From the NCBI GenBank assembly GCA_963978905.1, contig OZ022256.1:5377501-5441500 (forward strand): a stretch of 64,000 bases of DNA. Direction: 5' to 3'. The DNA is from Trichostrongylus colubriformis. Taxonomy: Eukaryota > Nematoda > Chromadorea > Rhabditida > Trichostrongylidae. Of the stretch, positions 24,811-39,255 are shown piece after piece. The notes beneath the pieces were generated by a model. It saw only the letters and a list, made by a program, of their open reading frames with translations, was not told the DNA's origin and did no database searches. Every line of letters starts with the position of its first letter. The first letter of the stretch is position 1. Both the position numbers and the translations under genes were made by a program.

Positions 24811-25096
24811 GGCCGCTTCCATACTTTGCGCACCGACGCCGTTCACACTACAGTATGGTGTTGTGGCCGATTTCAATCTTGGCGCTGTGCCAATACACGA
24901 AGCGGCCACGATCAATACACGAAGCGGCCACGATCACCTTATTGGCACAGCGCCAAGATTCGAATCGGCCACAACACCATACTGTAGTGTGATTGGGACC
25001 GCATTATCTATGGACGCCGTCACTCGCGTGACGCGGGCAAGCGCGTGACGCCGGCACGCGCGTGACGGCGTCGGTGCGCAAAGTATGGAAGCGGCC
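24811..25096. mobile_element. MITE-1 copy in unit 4
   Basis: Same site, ends and internal foldback as in unit 1. Confidence 0.88.
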
Positions 25097-27333
25097 TAAC
25101 AGACACAATGGATCATTCTCTCCAAGGAATCATGGCAAGATTTTGCCACTTCGATGAAATAAAATTTACTCAGTTGGCTTCCTTCAGATTCCTTCTTCTC
25201 GAAGACGTGGTATAGCACTAATCTTCTTCGGCAGACGGCCACATTTGTCCTCATAAAAACGGTTCGAAGGTATATTACGCAATTAAAGGAAACCCAATAA
25301 GCCATTGAACTGGACTAAGAAAGTTGTTGAGAAAGCGGTTTATAGTACTCAGAAAGATTGAGTTTGAGTAAAGGCAAGGTATTCAAGAATGTTACAATAT
25401 GAATGATATATGGTACCGTGCTCCATGGTGATCGCCGCGTCGCTAACGTGGTAGCGACGCAGCGATCGCAGCAGAACGCATCACAAGGCTTCATTTTAGT
25501 TTCTACCTTTTCTATCCTTGTTTTTGCGTGACTTTAAAGTCCTCTTCTTTTTCATCAGAAAACGAGCACATTACCCATGGTCGATGACGCTTTCGTTTCG
25601 GAAGGTAAGTATTGGATCTTGTAATATTTCGTCAGGAGTTTGTCCTCATGTTTTTTTTACAGTGGGCTTTCAATTTGCTTGATGAATCGCACTGGCTCTA
25701 TAGAAACCAAAGAAATAGCGTAACTTGAAAAGGGGGATCCTATTCCTTGAGAATTTCCCCTAACGCAACTTTTGAGCCTGCTGATAACGCATTACCTGAA
25801 ATAATGCTTAGTACAGCAAACATCGCAGTTGACTCCGAGCCTCATGCAGGACTTTATAGATTCCTTACAAATCAGTAAAGAAATTGTGTTCCTGCTGTTC
25901 CTCAGCAGCCCTTCGGTAAGCAACCTCTCTTTCGGTGGCGAGTGACATTGACTAATTACTTTTGGCCCCGTATGAGAGAAAACAGTGGGTTATGGTTCTA
26001 GCACAGCTGGAAGTCCGCCTTTCAGTGTTGCCCCCTTCGCGTTTGTTATTTAGTGAACTGTGCTTTTCGCTACTGTACTGTATTCTACGGGGACACAAAT
26101 TTGATGGTTAAGATCCTGGAATTATTCCTCATAAACCTTATAAAATTGACCGGTCCTTGTGAACTTTTGTCCATAATTTTGACTCGACGAAATGGACAAT
26201 TCCACCGACCTCTTTCACAAGGGGTTTCTCTCGATGAAGAGACTCGAGCGTCAGATGACAATACAGAGAGGCGCGACACCAGGTGGCGCACAGAGTGGAC
26301 CAAAAAGCCACAATGTACTCGCTCTGAAACGCAGATGGATTGGGGGATGAACTCCCTATTACTGTAGTGCTGGGCTGATTTCGTCCCTATGTTCCATGCA
26401 GACGTTTCTGACGTACATGTAGAGGCATTCTGCATGGTGCTGTTGGTATCCTGCGTTTGATCCTTGCATTCTAACGACTGGGAAGAACATGGGTGGCGGT
26501 CCAGGGTTGCCTCAAATTAATAAGTGCCATGTCTATCTTGGGATAGCCTGGCATTCGGAGTGACTTCCTTTAGGGATTTTTCAATAACCACCTAATCCCT
26601 AATGCTGTCTTCAAAGTTTAGCCGGGTGGTGACGCAGTTGTCTGGGCGTTGAATCATACGCGTACAGTACTGTTGGTCAAGTTTGACATTCCACGAGAAG
26701 ATTGCAGCTCCAGAGACTTTTGCAACTTTGGATAGCTTGAAATGATGGACATTTCAATTAGAACTTATTCAGAGTGAGGTAGAGTAGTGAAAGTGGAATG
26801 CGTTATGTAATGCCACGATCCATCTTGCTAGCGTGGACATCAGGTTAGCGTAGGATGTAACGACGGAATACAAGGAATGAGTTTTAAATTTACAGAGATT
26901 GTTTTCAGGAACACATTCTTCAATTGCTTCCGTTACAATCTGACAATCGAACTCGTTTGATTGCGCTTTACATGTCGATTATGAAATAGTGTGATAGGTT
27001 GCAGTGCAGCATAGTACTTCAATTTGCTTTCATATTTTATATACGGAGCAATAGAGTAGTTGTTTTCTTCACCTTGAAAGCCATAACGGGATATCTGTGT
27101 TAGACCGCTCAACAAAGATAGATAATATAGCAAAGTTGCCTGACACCAGGGTTCTATTCCAATTATTACAGCCAACTCAAGGATCCAAGTGGGTAGACAT
27201 GGAGGCGATGTGCTGCTGCTTTCGTTGTTATGAGTCTGCAGACGACAATAAAGCAAACAATTTATTTCGCACATGACATGTGAGGGGTTACAGTTGCGTA
27301 GTCTATGCTCACAGACAAAGAGACATTGGAGGT

Positions 27334-28624
27334 TTACCGTGGGTCCGTGCTCTCCCTGAAATACAGCCCCATACAAACATGTTTGAGATGACCAAAACAA
27401 ACATACATTTTGAAAGCGCATTTCAGATCTAGATAATGCGCACCATCTTCCGACGTTTCCAGCTTGATACCGCACCCAACCTTTTCAAAATTGGGATCGT
27501 TTATCTGAAACATAAGGGCTTCTCCTATTTATGTGTTACCCATTCTTCAACAATGATTCTTCTTCCTGAACCAGTAGTAGAGAATGGAGAGCTAAAACTC
27601 ACCTGATTTTGTCTTTCGAGCATTATTTTATCCAGAGTTTTTTTCCACGTACCGTCGAACGCACTGTAATGAGCGGTAATTTTGAGCTGGTCAGCCATCT
27701 AATAAGGTGAGTTCACAACTATACACAAGAAATGAAATTTGATCAGACTTTCGGTTCATTGGAAAGGAGTTCACCTTTTCACTTCGAAACCGCGATGAGA
27801 AGATGTTCCTCCTGACAAACCCGTGAAGGCTTCTTTTCCAAGGTCGCAATTAGTTTCGTATGTCTGTAATTCAGATAATTACTTCCACTAATGGTGATCT
27901 AATTGACTAATAGCTGGTCGTTCTACCATAATAATTGAATAATGCACTGCGCTCCTAACTACTTTGCGAGCGTGAGTTGGTGCGACAAAGCTGGAACTGG
28001 GTTATGATATGGTGTGACATGATGTAGGAGCCACCGGTACCAATATCAGCCGAAGTTGTGTAGGAGTAATTTATCGTATCGGTTAACAATGAAATATCGT
28101 CGTCGATCGTTAAATATTGCCATGCGCTAAGAGAACATCTATACTCTACATTCGAATAAGACTTTGCTCATTGGCTGTTCTTTCATGGTACTAATAACAA
28201 CAAAAAACCTACTATCTTACTGACAGAGAGTTTGGTGCGCATTTCGTTTATAGAATCAAGCAACGGCGTTCGAATATTTTCAGGAACGTTTTCAGCACAG
28301 ACGAAAGCTAAAACGGTACTGTACTAAGGTAATCTAATTGTCAGTTGAACTAAATGGTAACAGACCCTCCGGATCCTCAGCATTTCCTTCGATGAGCAGA
28401 AGCACGCAGCATGCCTAAACATCGTAATCGACTTGGTCCTTTATGAGTCTTTTTAGGAGTTGCCTGTACTGCTAATTACATACACTATAGTCAAATCTTC
28501 TATGTAAATGAAAAAATTGTGCTGCAATATGGGATATTGAAATCCATATCAACAAATGGAATTTTTCACAAGAAAAGAGGATTCATTAAGGAGAACGTAC
28601 TATTGAAAGAATGTTCATGCGCAT
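27334..28624 (-). CDS. CAP-A, unit 4
   Basis: Exons as in unit 1 shifted by 23168. The coding sequence appears identical. It shares the intron variant near 28176 with unit 2. Confidence 0.66.
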
Positions 28625-29615
28625 CTTCTGCAAACGGCGGACTCGAGTTGGTTTCATGGACGCCACGGTGAGCGATCCTTTTAAAGGAGTCAGTCGTGCA
28701 ATACAGCTTACCAAATATCGAATAATTTCTATGTTATTGAACAGCTGTCAAACCGTCAGCTATCGCCAAGAAATTACACTGGGCACAATTTTTTTGTACA
28801 CTGAAGTTGCTCTACGAAGAAAGAACGTCGAGCTGCGTGGATGTGGGTCAATGAGTGCCATGTGAGTGATGGGAATGCCTGAAATGGTTTTAGTAGCCAT
28901 TTCCAATTCAAATTAATTTTCAGATAGTAATTCTTGCATCTGATTGATACGCAAATCCCGATCACAACCTCTCGAATTTCTTCGTCTTATCTGTTAAGTG
29001 GGGACGTTTATGCTTGGAAAAGCATCGAAAAGTAAATGTCAAGGAAATGTCTGTAAGAAGCATAGGTGCGACTCCAACACTTATGGTACTGCCACCACTA
29101 AGCAAAAATCAAATGTCATCGGACTGATGTTCGTTGTTGAGAGCAGTCAAATAAGATTGTGCTGTGTCTTAAGCCCATTAACCGAATTTCAAACAGGTGA
29201 TGAGTGGAGTTTCCTCGCGCTTTATGTTGAATTACTATTTCTGCTTATTGCCTCATACCACGGTTATAGTCTCCCGTTCATGTTGCAAAGATGCAGCTGC
29301 AATAAGTTTCTGCAGGCATATCGCAGAGAACCGCAACATGGATCGACGATGGATCGTGTTGAACAGTTCTTGTGGACGGGTGGAAATAGCGTTAGCCAAA
29401 CACGGTCAATTTCATCATACTGTTAGTGTGACCAAATTTATTCAGCAGCATGTCTCTGTGGACCCATTTCCGATCGCATCGTTTTCCAACAAAAACCCTC
29501 TTTCTTTTCAATTCTTCTGCTGACAGATGAAGCGGATCCTTTTATAAGGGTGAGCCGTAATGTGTTGGTACGCCAAACTTGGTCTTGCGCTAGGACGAGA
29601 CAATCGCTTTTCGGC

Positions 29616-30678
29616 ATGCTCCTTTGCATCGTTTTCATGGTATGTTATACAAAATTTCTTTGCCACATTTATACACTTTTCTTAGTGCGAGACACTCTAG
29701 CTCATCAGTAGAACTCCTCGGAGATTACGAACATTCTTGAAAGAATTACAAATACTCGACGAAGGGATGAAAGTTGTGTTATGGTGCAGTAGCTAGGATG
29801 AGTGTTAGCATTCATAGAAAAATATCCATGAAACCAGACCATAGTTAGCCCCTTCAGATATGTTGCACCCTTTCGTTCACGAGAAGCTATGCCGAAGGTT
29901 TGTTTCCAAATATTGTATGAGCTCGGTGTGCACCTTCTGTTCTTATTCTTTTTCCAGAGTACTGTGATCTGAATGTTCCTGGAACTGTAGAGGACGGAGA
30001 AAGCGTTCGAGGCATTCTCATGGCTGCCATAAATAGCAAAAATGACGACCTTCCAGATACGAGTGATTTGGTGAGTGGCTGACGTTAAACGGAAGAAGGT
30101 GATGAGTGAAAGTTCTTCACGAGGCATCACTTTATTTGTGCCTACAGTTTCGTTCATATGCAGTGAACGAGTTCAGCTTCTTTTCACTCGTATGAAACGA
30201 CCGTCTTCTTTTACAGGAGTATGACTGCGCTCTTTCCAAATTAGCTTCCGAGGGAAGTTACAAAGATGGATTCTATGGATTTCATTTTGACGTTACAAGG
30301 TGTTTCTGATTTAATCTTAATTTTTGCTTGTCCTCTATCATATCTATTCCAAGTTTTTCCTTCTTGTAACCAATTACGTTTGCACTAACTCCAACGGTTC
30401 AGCGACTTCAATTTCGATTGGAAAGATTCGATCGAAAAAGCACTCAAAAAGGTTGATGATGAACAAGACGATAAAGTATGCAGCTTTTCCCTTTTTCAAA
30501 ATACTATTTCGAAATTTCGGTAATGGTCTTCTTTGTCTATGAGTATATGTTTCAGTTCACCACAATGTTTGGCACTGGTCTTGGAAAAATTGGATGCGCC
30601 ATCACTCTGAACACTCCGCGCGCAGATGGCAAACATGAATTCAAGCTAAGTTGTAACTACGGACGGACCCAGGAGTGA
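29616..30678 (+). CDS. CAP-B, unit 4
   Basis: Exons as in unit 1 shifted by 23168, with no coding difference seen. Confidence 0.64.
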
Positions 30679-30889
30679 CACAGAAATTTAGGCCTAGCTG
30701 CACACATCTATTTCTAAACAGTGTGATACGTTGCAGTGTCGGTTAATTGCTGCATTCTGAGTCAAATAAATCTGCTCATATTTTACATGTAAAACATTTA
30801 GTTTCTACATTTCTATACAACAAATTTAATGAAAAATGAAGCTGAAGAACTGCATCAGATTACCACTGCACACTGGATTTTCTGTGGTC

Positions 30890-31551
30890 ATGAATTTTCC
30901 TAATAGTGATCAAGCACTGTAACTCGAGCTCACATCAGGGCGTTGACGACAACACTTTTATATAGAGTCGAACACCTACCTGTAGTCAACGAAATGATTG
31001 GTGGTAGATGATACTCGCGAATCCTTTGTTGAGCCGGGAGACGGTTTGAATGTATTCTAGGCAAAATAACCTCTCTAACGAACCGGTTCGCTTTACTGGT
31101 TGGTAGTAGTCTAGAATTCTACCCAGCGATTGACAAGAATATCTGTGAAAGTCTTATACACCACCGAGAGCCGTCCTACTCATTCCACATATTTAAGTCT
31201 ATGGAAAAAACGCATGATTGAAATGCACCGCGAAAAGAGGATAGAGGACCGAACCACCGGCCTGGAGTGGTTATGCAGAAACGGTGCCTGGAAAGGGAGC
31301 AACATGAAAAAGCGAAAATCACGGTTAACCAGTGGTGTGAACAACGGATAGTTGAAGTGCGAGGAGCCATCATTCAGCATGTTCCATGAATATCTGAGAT
31401 GGGAAATGAACATGGCCAAAATCTAGTCGAAATATCATAGGTGACGCGCGCCACAAGCAGTTTTCACCTAGATCTTTGAAGTGAGCGACCAGCTAGGAGA
31501 TGCAGAACGGAGCGCGTCTAATGTCTCGGTACTGCCAGCGCTATGCTGTGA
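30890..31551. mobile_element. RTE remnants, unit 5
   Basis: Same two opposed pieces. A 6-nt deletion (GATTTC missing near 31518) opens a 63-codon frame here that contains the RT C-terminal motif SVLPALC. This is still a fragment without a start context. Confidence 0.68.
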
Positions 31552-32526
31552 ACCTGGCCTGATCGACCATCGGGCGATAGATTTTACATGTGCGAAAACA
31601 AGTTGGGACTTGTTATCGGCTAATTATATTATATTATATTTATTGCATGCACAACAGGTACATGAAGCATGAATTATAAGATAAGTCACTAATAAGAAGT
31701 CACCCAATATAAAGAGTTACCCGTCCCCGCCTCAGGCAGCGAGGGACGAACCACTGCTACCAGTAAGCTGTATGAACGGTGGAATGTGCTTTGATCTTTC
31801 ATCTGTCTCCGAGTCTTGTGAGAGTACAGCTTATTGGTAGAATACCAGCTCAATCAAATAAGGCACGGATGCAGACGCGAATATAGACACACGGCGCGAC
31901 AATAATAGTACAGCCAGACACCAATGGAGATCACTCGAATACATCGACTCGACTAAAACTGCAGGGGGCTGGACAGAGTATCGCCTAAAGATGGACGGAT
32001 GCGGGACAGCGGAAGCGGCCGGTTTCCACGTTTGGTCCGAGCTCGTCTCTCGACCTTCTCCCTCCTCGGCAAGCCACGCCCCGAAAGAGAGATGAGTCAT
32101 GGGAGAAACCCTTTGAGAATGCCGTTCATGACGGCTCACTTATAAGGAAAGTGATCTTTTGACCTGATGGGTTGTCGATGGATTTCTCATGCATGGCGCC
32201 ATCCACAACGCCATTGTCTGTTTCGTTGGTTCGTTTGTACCGAGATCACGCACAAAAGACCTTCGACATAACCAGCTAGTCGTGAGAAGAGGTCTATCCA
32301 TGGGTACCAGTGTGGATGAATACTCAAGGAATTATGGGATGAAAACAGGCGGATAGCTGATATGAACTTCTCTCATATCCTACTACGTTACAATTACTTC
32401 ATTTGGTGCTAGCGAGCCACTATGCGGACCGGAAAAGCGTTTGCATTCACGAAAATGTACATGAGACCTCAAGGCGAATCACCCTGCCGTTGGTCCTCTG
32501 AGAGCAGATGCGTATTGGAGGCATAA

Positions 32527-32812
32527 GGCCGCTTCCATACTTTGCGCACCGACGCCGTTCACACTACAGTATGGTGTTGTGGCCGATTTCAATCTTGGCG
32601 CTGTGCCAATACACGAAGCGGCCACGATCAATACACGAAGCGGCCACGATCACCTTATTGGCACAGCGCCAAGATTCGAATCGGCCACAACACCATACTG
32701 TAGTGTGATTGGGACCGCATTATCTATGGACGCCGTCACTCGCGTGACGCGGGCAAGCGCGTGACGCCGGCACGCGCGTGACGGCGTCGGTGCGCAAAGT
32801 ATGGAAGCGGCC
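32527..32812. mobile_element. MITE-1 copy in unit 5
   Basis: Same site as in units 1-4. It lies just upstream of the block where unit 5 switches to the unit 6 type of sequence (about 33090). Confidence 0.88.
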
Positions 32813-33089
32813 TAACAGACACAATGGATCATTCTCTCCAAGGAATCATGGCAAGATTTTGCCACTTCGATGAAATAAAATTTACTCAGTTGGCTTCCTT
32901 CAGATTCCTTCTTCTCGAAGACGTGGTATAGCACTAATCTTCTTCGGCAGACGGCCACATTTGTCCTCATAAAAACGGTTCGAAGGTATATTACGCAATT
33001 AAAGGAAACCCAATAAGCCATTGAACTGGACTAAGAAAGTTGTTGAGAAAGCGGTTTATAGTACTCAGAAAGATTGAGTTTGAGTAAAG

Positions 33090-33470
33090 GCAAGGTGTTC
33101 GAAAATGTTAAAATATGAATGATAAGGTACCGTGCTCCATGGTGATCGCCGCGTCACTATTGTGGTAGCGGCGCAGCAGAACGCATTACAAGGCTTCATT
33201 TTAGTTTCTACCATTTCTATCCTCGCTTTTGCTTTGAAGTCCTCTTCTTTGTCATCAGAAGACGAGCACATTACCCATGGTCGATGACGCTTTCGTTTCG
33301 GAAGGTAAATATTGGATCTTGTAATATTTCGTCAGGAGTTTGTCCTCATGTTTTTTTTACAATGGGCTTTCAATTTGCTCGATGAATCGCATTGGCTCTA
33401 TAGAAACGAAAGGAATAGCGTAACCTGAAAAGGGATCCAATTCCTTGAGAATTTCCCCTAATGCCACTTT
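33090..33470. repeat. Variant block in unit 5 shared with unit 6
   Basis: This stretch matches 40497-40880 almost exactly and differs from units 1-4 by many substitutions and several small deletions. Sequence on both sides reverts to the units 1-4 type, which marks a conversion or crossover tract. Confidence 0.8.
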
Positions 33471-35031
33471 TGAGCCTGCTGATAACGCATTACCTGAAAT
33501 AATGCTTAGTACAGCAAACATCGCAGTTGACTCCGAGCCTCATGCAGGACTTTATAGATTCCTTACAAATCAGTAAAGAAATTGTGTTCCTGCTGTTCCT
33601 CAGCAGCCCTTCGGTAAGCAACCTCTCTTTCGGTGGCGAGTGACATTGACTAATTACTTTTGGCCCCGTATGAGAGAAAACAGTGGGTTATGGTTCTAGC
33701 ACAGCTGGAAGTCCGCCTTTCAGTGTTGCCCCCTTCGCGTTTGTTATTTAGTGAACTGTGCTTTTCGCTACTGTACTGTATTCTACGGGGACACAAATTT
33801 GATGGTTAAGATCCTGGAATTATTCCTCATAAACCTTATAAAATTGACCGGTCCTTGTGAACTTTTGTCCATAATTTTGACTCGACGAAATGGACAATTC
33901 CACCGACCTCTTTCACAAGGGGTTTCTCTCGATGAAGAGACTCGAGCGTCAGATGACAATACAGAGAGGCGCGACACCAGGTGGCGCACAGAGTGGACCA
34001 AAAAGCCACAATGTACTCGCTCTGAAACGCAGATGGATTGGGGGATGAACTCCCTATTACTGTAGTGCTGGGCTGATTTCGTCCCTATGTTCCATGCAGA
34101 CGTTTCTGACGTACATGTAGAGGCATTCTGCATGGTGCTGTTGGTATCCTGCGTTTGATCCTTGCATTCTAACGACTGGGAAGAACATGGGTGGCGGTCC
34201 AGGGTTGCCTCAAATTAATAAGTGCCATGTCTATCTTGGGATAGCCTGGCATTCGGAGTGACTTCCTTTAGGGATTTTTCAATAACCACCTAATCCCTAA
34301 TGCTGTCTTCAAAGTTTAGCCGGGTGGTGACGCAGTTGTCTGGGCGTTGAATCATACGCGTACAGTACTGTTGGTCAAGTTTGACATTCCACGAGAAGAT
34401 TGCAGCTCCAGAGACTTTTGCAACTTTGGATAGCTTGAAATGATGGACATTTCAATTAGAACTTATTCAGAGTGAGGTAGAGTAGTGAAAGTGGAATGCG
34501 TTATGTAATGCCACGATCCATCTTGCTAGCGTGGACATCAGGTTAGCGTAGGATGTAACGACGGAATACAAGGAATGAGTTTTAAATTTACAGAGATTGT
34601 TTTCAGGAACACATTCTTCAATTGCTTCCGTTACAATCTGACAATCGAACTCGTTTGATTGCGCTTTACATGTCGATTATGAAATAGTGTGATAGGTTGC
34701 AGTGCAGCATAGTACTTCAATTTGCTTTCATATTTTATATACGGAGCAATAGAGTAGTTGTTTTCTTCACCTTGAAAGCCATAACGGGATATCTGTGTTA
34801 GACCGCTCAACAAAGATAGATAATATAGCAAAGTTGCCTGACACCAGGGTTCTATTCCAATTATTACAGCCAACTCAAGGATCCAAGTGGGTAGACATGG
34901 AGGCGATGTGCTGCTGCTTTCGTTGTTATGAGTCTGCAGACGACAATAAAGCAAACAATTTATTTCGCACATGACATGTGAGAGGTTACAGTTGCGTAGT
35001 CTATGCTCACAGACAAAGAGACATTGGAGGT

Positions 35032-36322
35032 TTACCGTGGGTCCGTGCTCTCCCTGAAATACAGCCCCATACAAACATGTTTGAGATGACCAAAACAAAC
35101 ATACATTTTGAAAGCGCATTTCAGATCTAGATAATGCGCACCATCTTCCGACGTTTCCAGCTTGATACCGCACCCAACCTTTTCAAAATTGGGATCGTTT
35201 ATCTGAAACATAAGGGCTTCTCCTATTTATGTGTTACCCATTCTTCAACAATGATTCTTTTTCCTGAACCAGTAGTAGAGAATGGAGAGCTAAAACTCAC
35301 CTGATTTTGTCTTTCGAGCATTATTTTATCCAGAGTTTTTTTCCACGTACCGTCGAACGCACTGTAATGAGCGGTAATTTTGAGCTGGTCAGCCATCTAA
35401 TAAGGTGAGTTCACAACTATACACAAGAAATGAAATTTGATCAGACTTTCGGTTCATTGGAAAGGAGTTCACCTTTTCACTTCGAAACCGCGATGAGAAG
35501 ATGTTCCTCCTGACAAACCCGTGAAGGCTTCTTTTCCAAGGTCGCAATTAGTTTCGTATGTCTGTAATTCAGATAATTACTTCCACTAATGGTGATCTAA
35601 TTGACTAATAGCTGGTCGTTCTACCATAATAATTGAATAATGCACTGCGCTCCTAACTACTTTGCGAGCGTGAGTTGGTGCGACAAAGCTGGAACTGGGT
35701 TATGATATGGTGTGACATGATGTAGGAGCCACCGGTACCAATATCAGCCGAAGTTGTGTAGGAGTAATTTATCGTATCGGTTAACAATGAAATATCGTCG
35801 TCGATCGTTAAATATTGCCATGCGCTAAGAGAACATCTATACTCTACATTCGAATAAGACTTTGCTCATTGGCTGCTCTTTCATGGTACTAATAACAACA
35901 AAAAACCTACTATCTTACTGACAGAGAGTTTGGTGCGCATTTCGTTTATAGAATCAAGCAACGGCGTTCGAATATTTTCAGGAACGTTTTCAGCACAGAC
36001 GAAAGCTAAAACGGTACTGTACTAAGGTAATCTAATTGTCAGTTGAACTAAATGGTAACAGACCCTCCGGATCCTCAGCATTTCCTTCGATGAGCAGAAG
36101 CACGCAGCATGCCTAAACATCGTAATCGACTTGGTCCTTTATGAGTCTTTTTAGGAGTTGCCTGTACTGCTAATTACATACACTATAGTCAAATCTTCTA
36201 TGTAAATGAAAAAATTGTGCTGCAATATGGGATATTGAAATCCATATCAACAAATGGAATTTTTCACAAGAAAAGAGGATTCATTAAGGAGAACGTACTA
36301 TTGAAAGAATGTTCATGCGCAT
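35032..36322 (-). CDS. CAP-A, unit 5
   Basis: Exons as in unit 1 shifted by 30866. The coding sequence appears identical. One base change near 34983 lies in the 3' untranslated region, downstream of the stop. Confidence 0.66.
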
Positions 36323-37313
36323 CTTCTGCAAACGGCGGACTCGAGTTGGTTTCATGGACGCCACGGTGAGCGATCCTTTTAAAGGAGTCAGTCGTGCAAT
36401 ACAGCTTACCAAATATCGAATAATTTCTATGTTATTGAACAGCTGTCAAACCGTCAGCTATCGCCAAGAAATTACACTGGGCACAATTTTTTTGTACACT
36501 GAAGTTGCTCTACGAAGAAAGAACGTCGAGCTGCGTGGATGTGGGTCAATGAGTGCCATGTGAGTGATGGGAATGCCTGAAATGGTTTTAGTAGCCATTT
36601 CCAATTCAAATTAATTTTCAGATAGTAATTCTTGCATCTGATTGATACGCAAATCCCGATCACAACCTCTCGAATTTCTTCGTCTTATCTGTTAAGTGGG
36701 GACGTTTATGCTTGGAAAAGCATCGAAAAGTAAATGTCAAGGAAATGTCTGTAAGAAGCATAGGTGCGACTCCAACACTTATGGTACTGCCACCACTAAG
36801 CAAAAATCAAATGTCATCGGACTGATGTTCGTTGTTGAGAGCAGTCAAATAAGATTGTGCTGTGTCTTAAGCCCATTAACCGAATTTCAAACAGGTGATG
36901 AGTGGAGTTTCCTCGCGCTTTATGTTGAATTACTATTTCTGCTTATTGCCTCATACCACGGTTATAGTCTCCCGTTCATGTTGCAAAGATGCAGCTGCAA
37001 TAAGTTTCTGCAGGCATATCGCAGAGAACCGCAACATGGATCGACGATGGATCGTGTTGAACAGTTCTTGTGGACGGGTGGAAATAGCGTTAGCCAAACA
37101 CGGTCAATTTCATCATACTGTTAGTGTGACCAAATTTATTCAGCAGCATGTCTCTGTGGACCCATTTCCGATCGCATCGTTTTCCAACAAAAACCCTCTT
37201 TCTTTTCAATTCTTCTGCTGACAGATGAAGCGGATCCTTTTATAAGGGTGAGCCGTAATGTGTTGGTACGCCAAACTTGGTCTTGCGCTAGGACGAGACA
37301 ATCGCTTTTCGGC

Positions 37314-38376
37314 ATGCTCCTTTGCATCGTTTTCATGGTATGTTATACAAAATTTCTTTGCCACATTTATACACTTTTCTTAGTGCGAGACACTCTAGCT
37401 CATCAGTAGAACTCCTCGGAGATTACGAACATTCTTGAAAGAATTACAAATACTCGACGAAGGGATGAAAGTTGTGTTATGGTGCAGTAGCTAGGATGAG
37501 TGTTAGCATTCATAGAAAAATATCCATGAAACCAGACCATAGTTAGCCCCTTCAGATATGTTGCACCCTTTCGTTCACGAGAAGCTATGCCGAAGGTTTG
37601 TTTCCAAATATTGTATGAGCTCGGTGTGCACCTTCTGTTCTTATTCTTTTTCCAGAGTACTGTGATCTGAATGTTCCTGGAACTGTAGAGGACGGAGAAA
37701 GCGTTCGAGGCATTCTCATGGCTGCCATAAATAGCAAAAATGACGACCTTCCAGATACGAGTGATTTGGTGAGTGGCTGACGTTAAACGGAAGAAGGTGA
37801 TGAGTGAAAGTTCTTCACGAGGCATCACTTTATTTGTGCCTACAGTTTCGTTCATATGCAGTGAACGAGTTCAGCTTCTTTTCACTCGTATGAAACGACC
37901 GTCTTCTTTTACAGGAGTATGACTGCGCTCTTTCCAAATTAGCTTCCGAGGGAAGTTACAAAGATGGATTCTATGGATTTCATTTTGACGTTACAAGGTG
38001 TTTCTGATTTAATCTTAATTTTTGCTTGTCCTCTATCATATCTATTCCAAGTTTTTCCTTCTTGTAACCAATTACGTTTGCACTAACTCCAACGGTTCAG
38101 CGACTTCAATTTCGATTGGAAAGATTCGATCGAAAAAGCACTCAAAAAGGTTGATGATGAACAAGACGATAAAGTATGCAGCTTTTCCCTTTTTCAAAAT
38201 ACTATTTCGAAATTTCGGTAATGGTCTTCTTTGTCTATGAGTATATGTTTCAGTTCACCACAATGTTTGGCACTGGTCTTGGAAAAATTGGATGCGCCAT
38301 CACTCTGAACACTCCGCGCGCAGATGGCAAACATGAATTCAAGCTAAGTTGTAACTACGGACGGACCCAGGAGTGA
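37314..38376 (+). CDS. CAP-B, unit 5
   Basis: Exons as in unit 1 shifted by 30866, with no coding difference seen. Although unit 5 is a mosaic further upstream, its gene half matches units 1-4. Confidence 0.64.
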
Positions 38377-38587
38377 CACAGAAATTTAGGCCTAGCTGCA
38401 CACATCTATTTCTAAACAGTGTGATACGTTGCAGTGTCGGTTAATTGCTGCATTCTGAGTCAAATAAATCTGCTCATATTTTACATGTAAAACATTTAGT
38501 TTCTACATTTCTATACAACAAATTTAATGAAAAATGAAGCTGAAGAACTGCATCAGATTACCACTGCACACTGGATTTTCTGTGGTC

Positions 38588-39255
38588 ATGAATTTTCCTA
38601 ATAGTGATCAAGCACTGTAACTCGAGCTCACATCAGGGCGTTGACGACAACACTTTTATATAGAGTCGAACACCTACCTGTAGTCAACGAAATGATTGGT
38701 GGTAGATGATACTCGCGAATCCTTTGTTGAGCCGGGAGACGGTTTGAATGTATTCTAGGCAAAATAACCTCTCTAACGAACCGGTTCGCTTTACTGGTTG
38801 GTAGTAGTCTAGAATTCTACCCAGCGATTGACAAGAATATCTGTGAAAGTCTTATACACCACCGAGAGCCGTCCTACTCATTCCACATATTTAAGTCTAT
38901 GGAAAAAACGCATGATTGAAATGCACCGCGAAAAGAGGATAGAGGACCGAACCACCGGCCTGGAGTGGTTATGCAGAAACGGTGCCTGGAAAGGGAGCAA
39001 CATGAAAAAGCGAAAATCACGGTTAACCAGTGGTGTGAACAACGGATAGTTGAAGTGCGAGGAGCCATCATTCAGCATGTCCCATGAATATCTGAGATGG
39101 GAAATGAACATGGCCAAAATCTAGTCGAAATATCATAAGTGACGCGCGCCACAAGCAGTTTTCACCTAGATCTTTGAAGTGAGCGACCAGCTAGGAGATG
39201 CAGAACGGAGCGCGTGATTTCTAATGTCTCGGTACTGCCAGCGCTATGCTGTGAA
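38588..39255. mobile_element. RTE remnants, unit 6
   Basis: Same two opposed pieces as in units 1-4. Unit 6 diverges only further downstream, from about 40115. Confidence 0.68.

Larger units (their letters stand above)
23169..30889 (+). repeat. Tandem array unit 4 (7721 bp)
   Basis: Same length and content as unit 1. It shares single-base variants in different combinations with unit 1 (CTTCTTCC near 27559) and unit 2 (GGCTGTTC near 28173), the pattern expected from exchange among copies. Confidence 0.97.
30890..38587 (+). repeat. Tandem array unit 5 (7698 bp), mosaic
   Basis: Matches units 1-4 over most of its length and carries the MITE. Between about 33090 and 33470 it instead carries the variant sequence otherwise found only in unit 6 (40497-40880), and this accounts for most of its shorter length. 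A 6-nt loss near 31518 and single changes near 31382 and 34983 are private. Confidence 0.95.
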
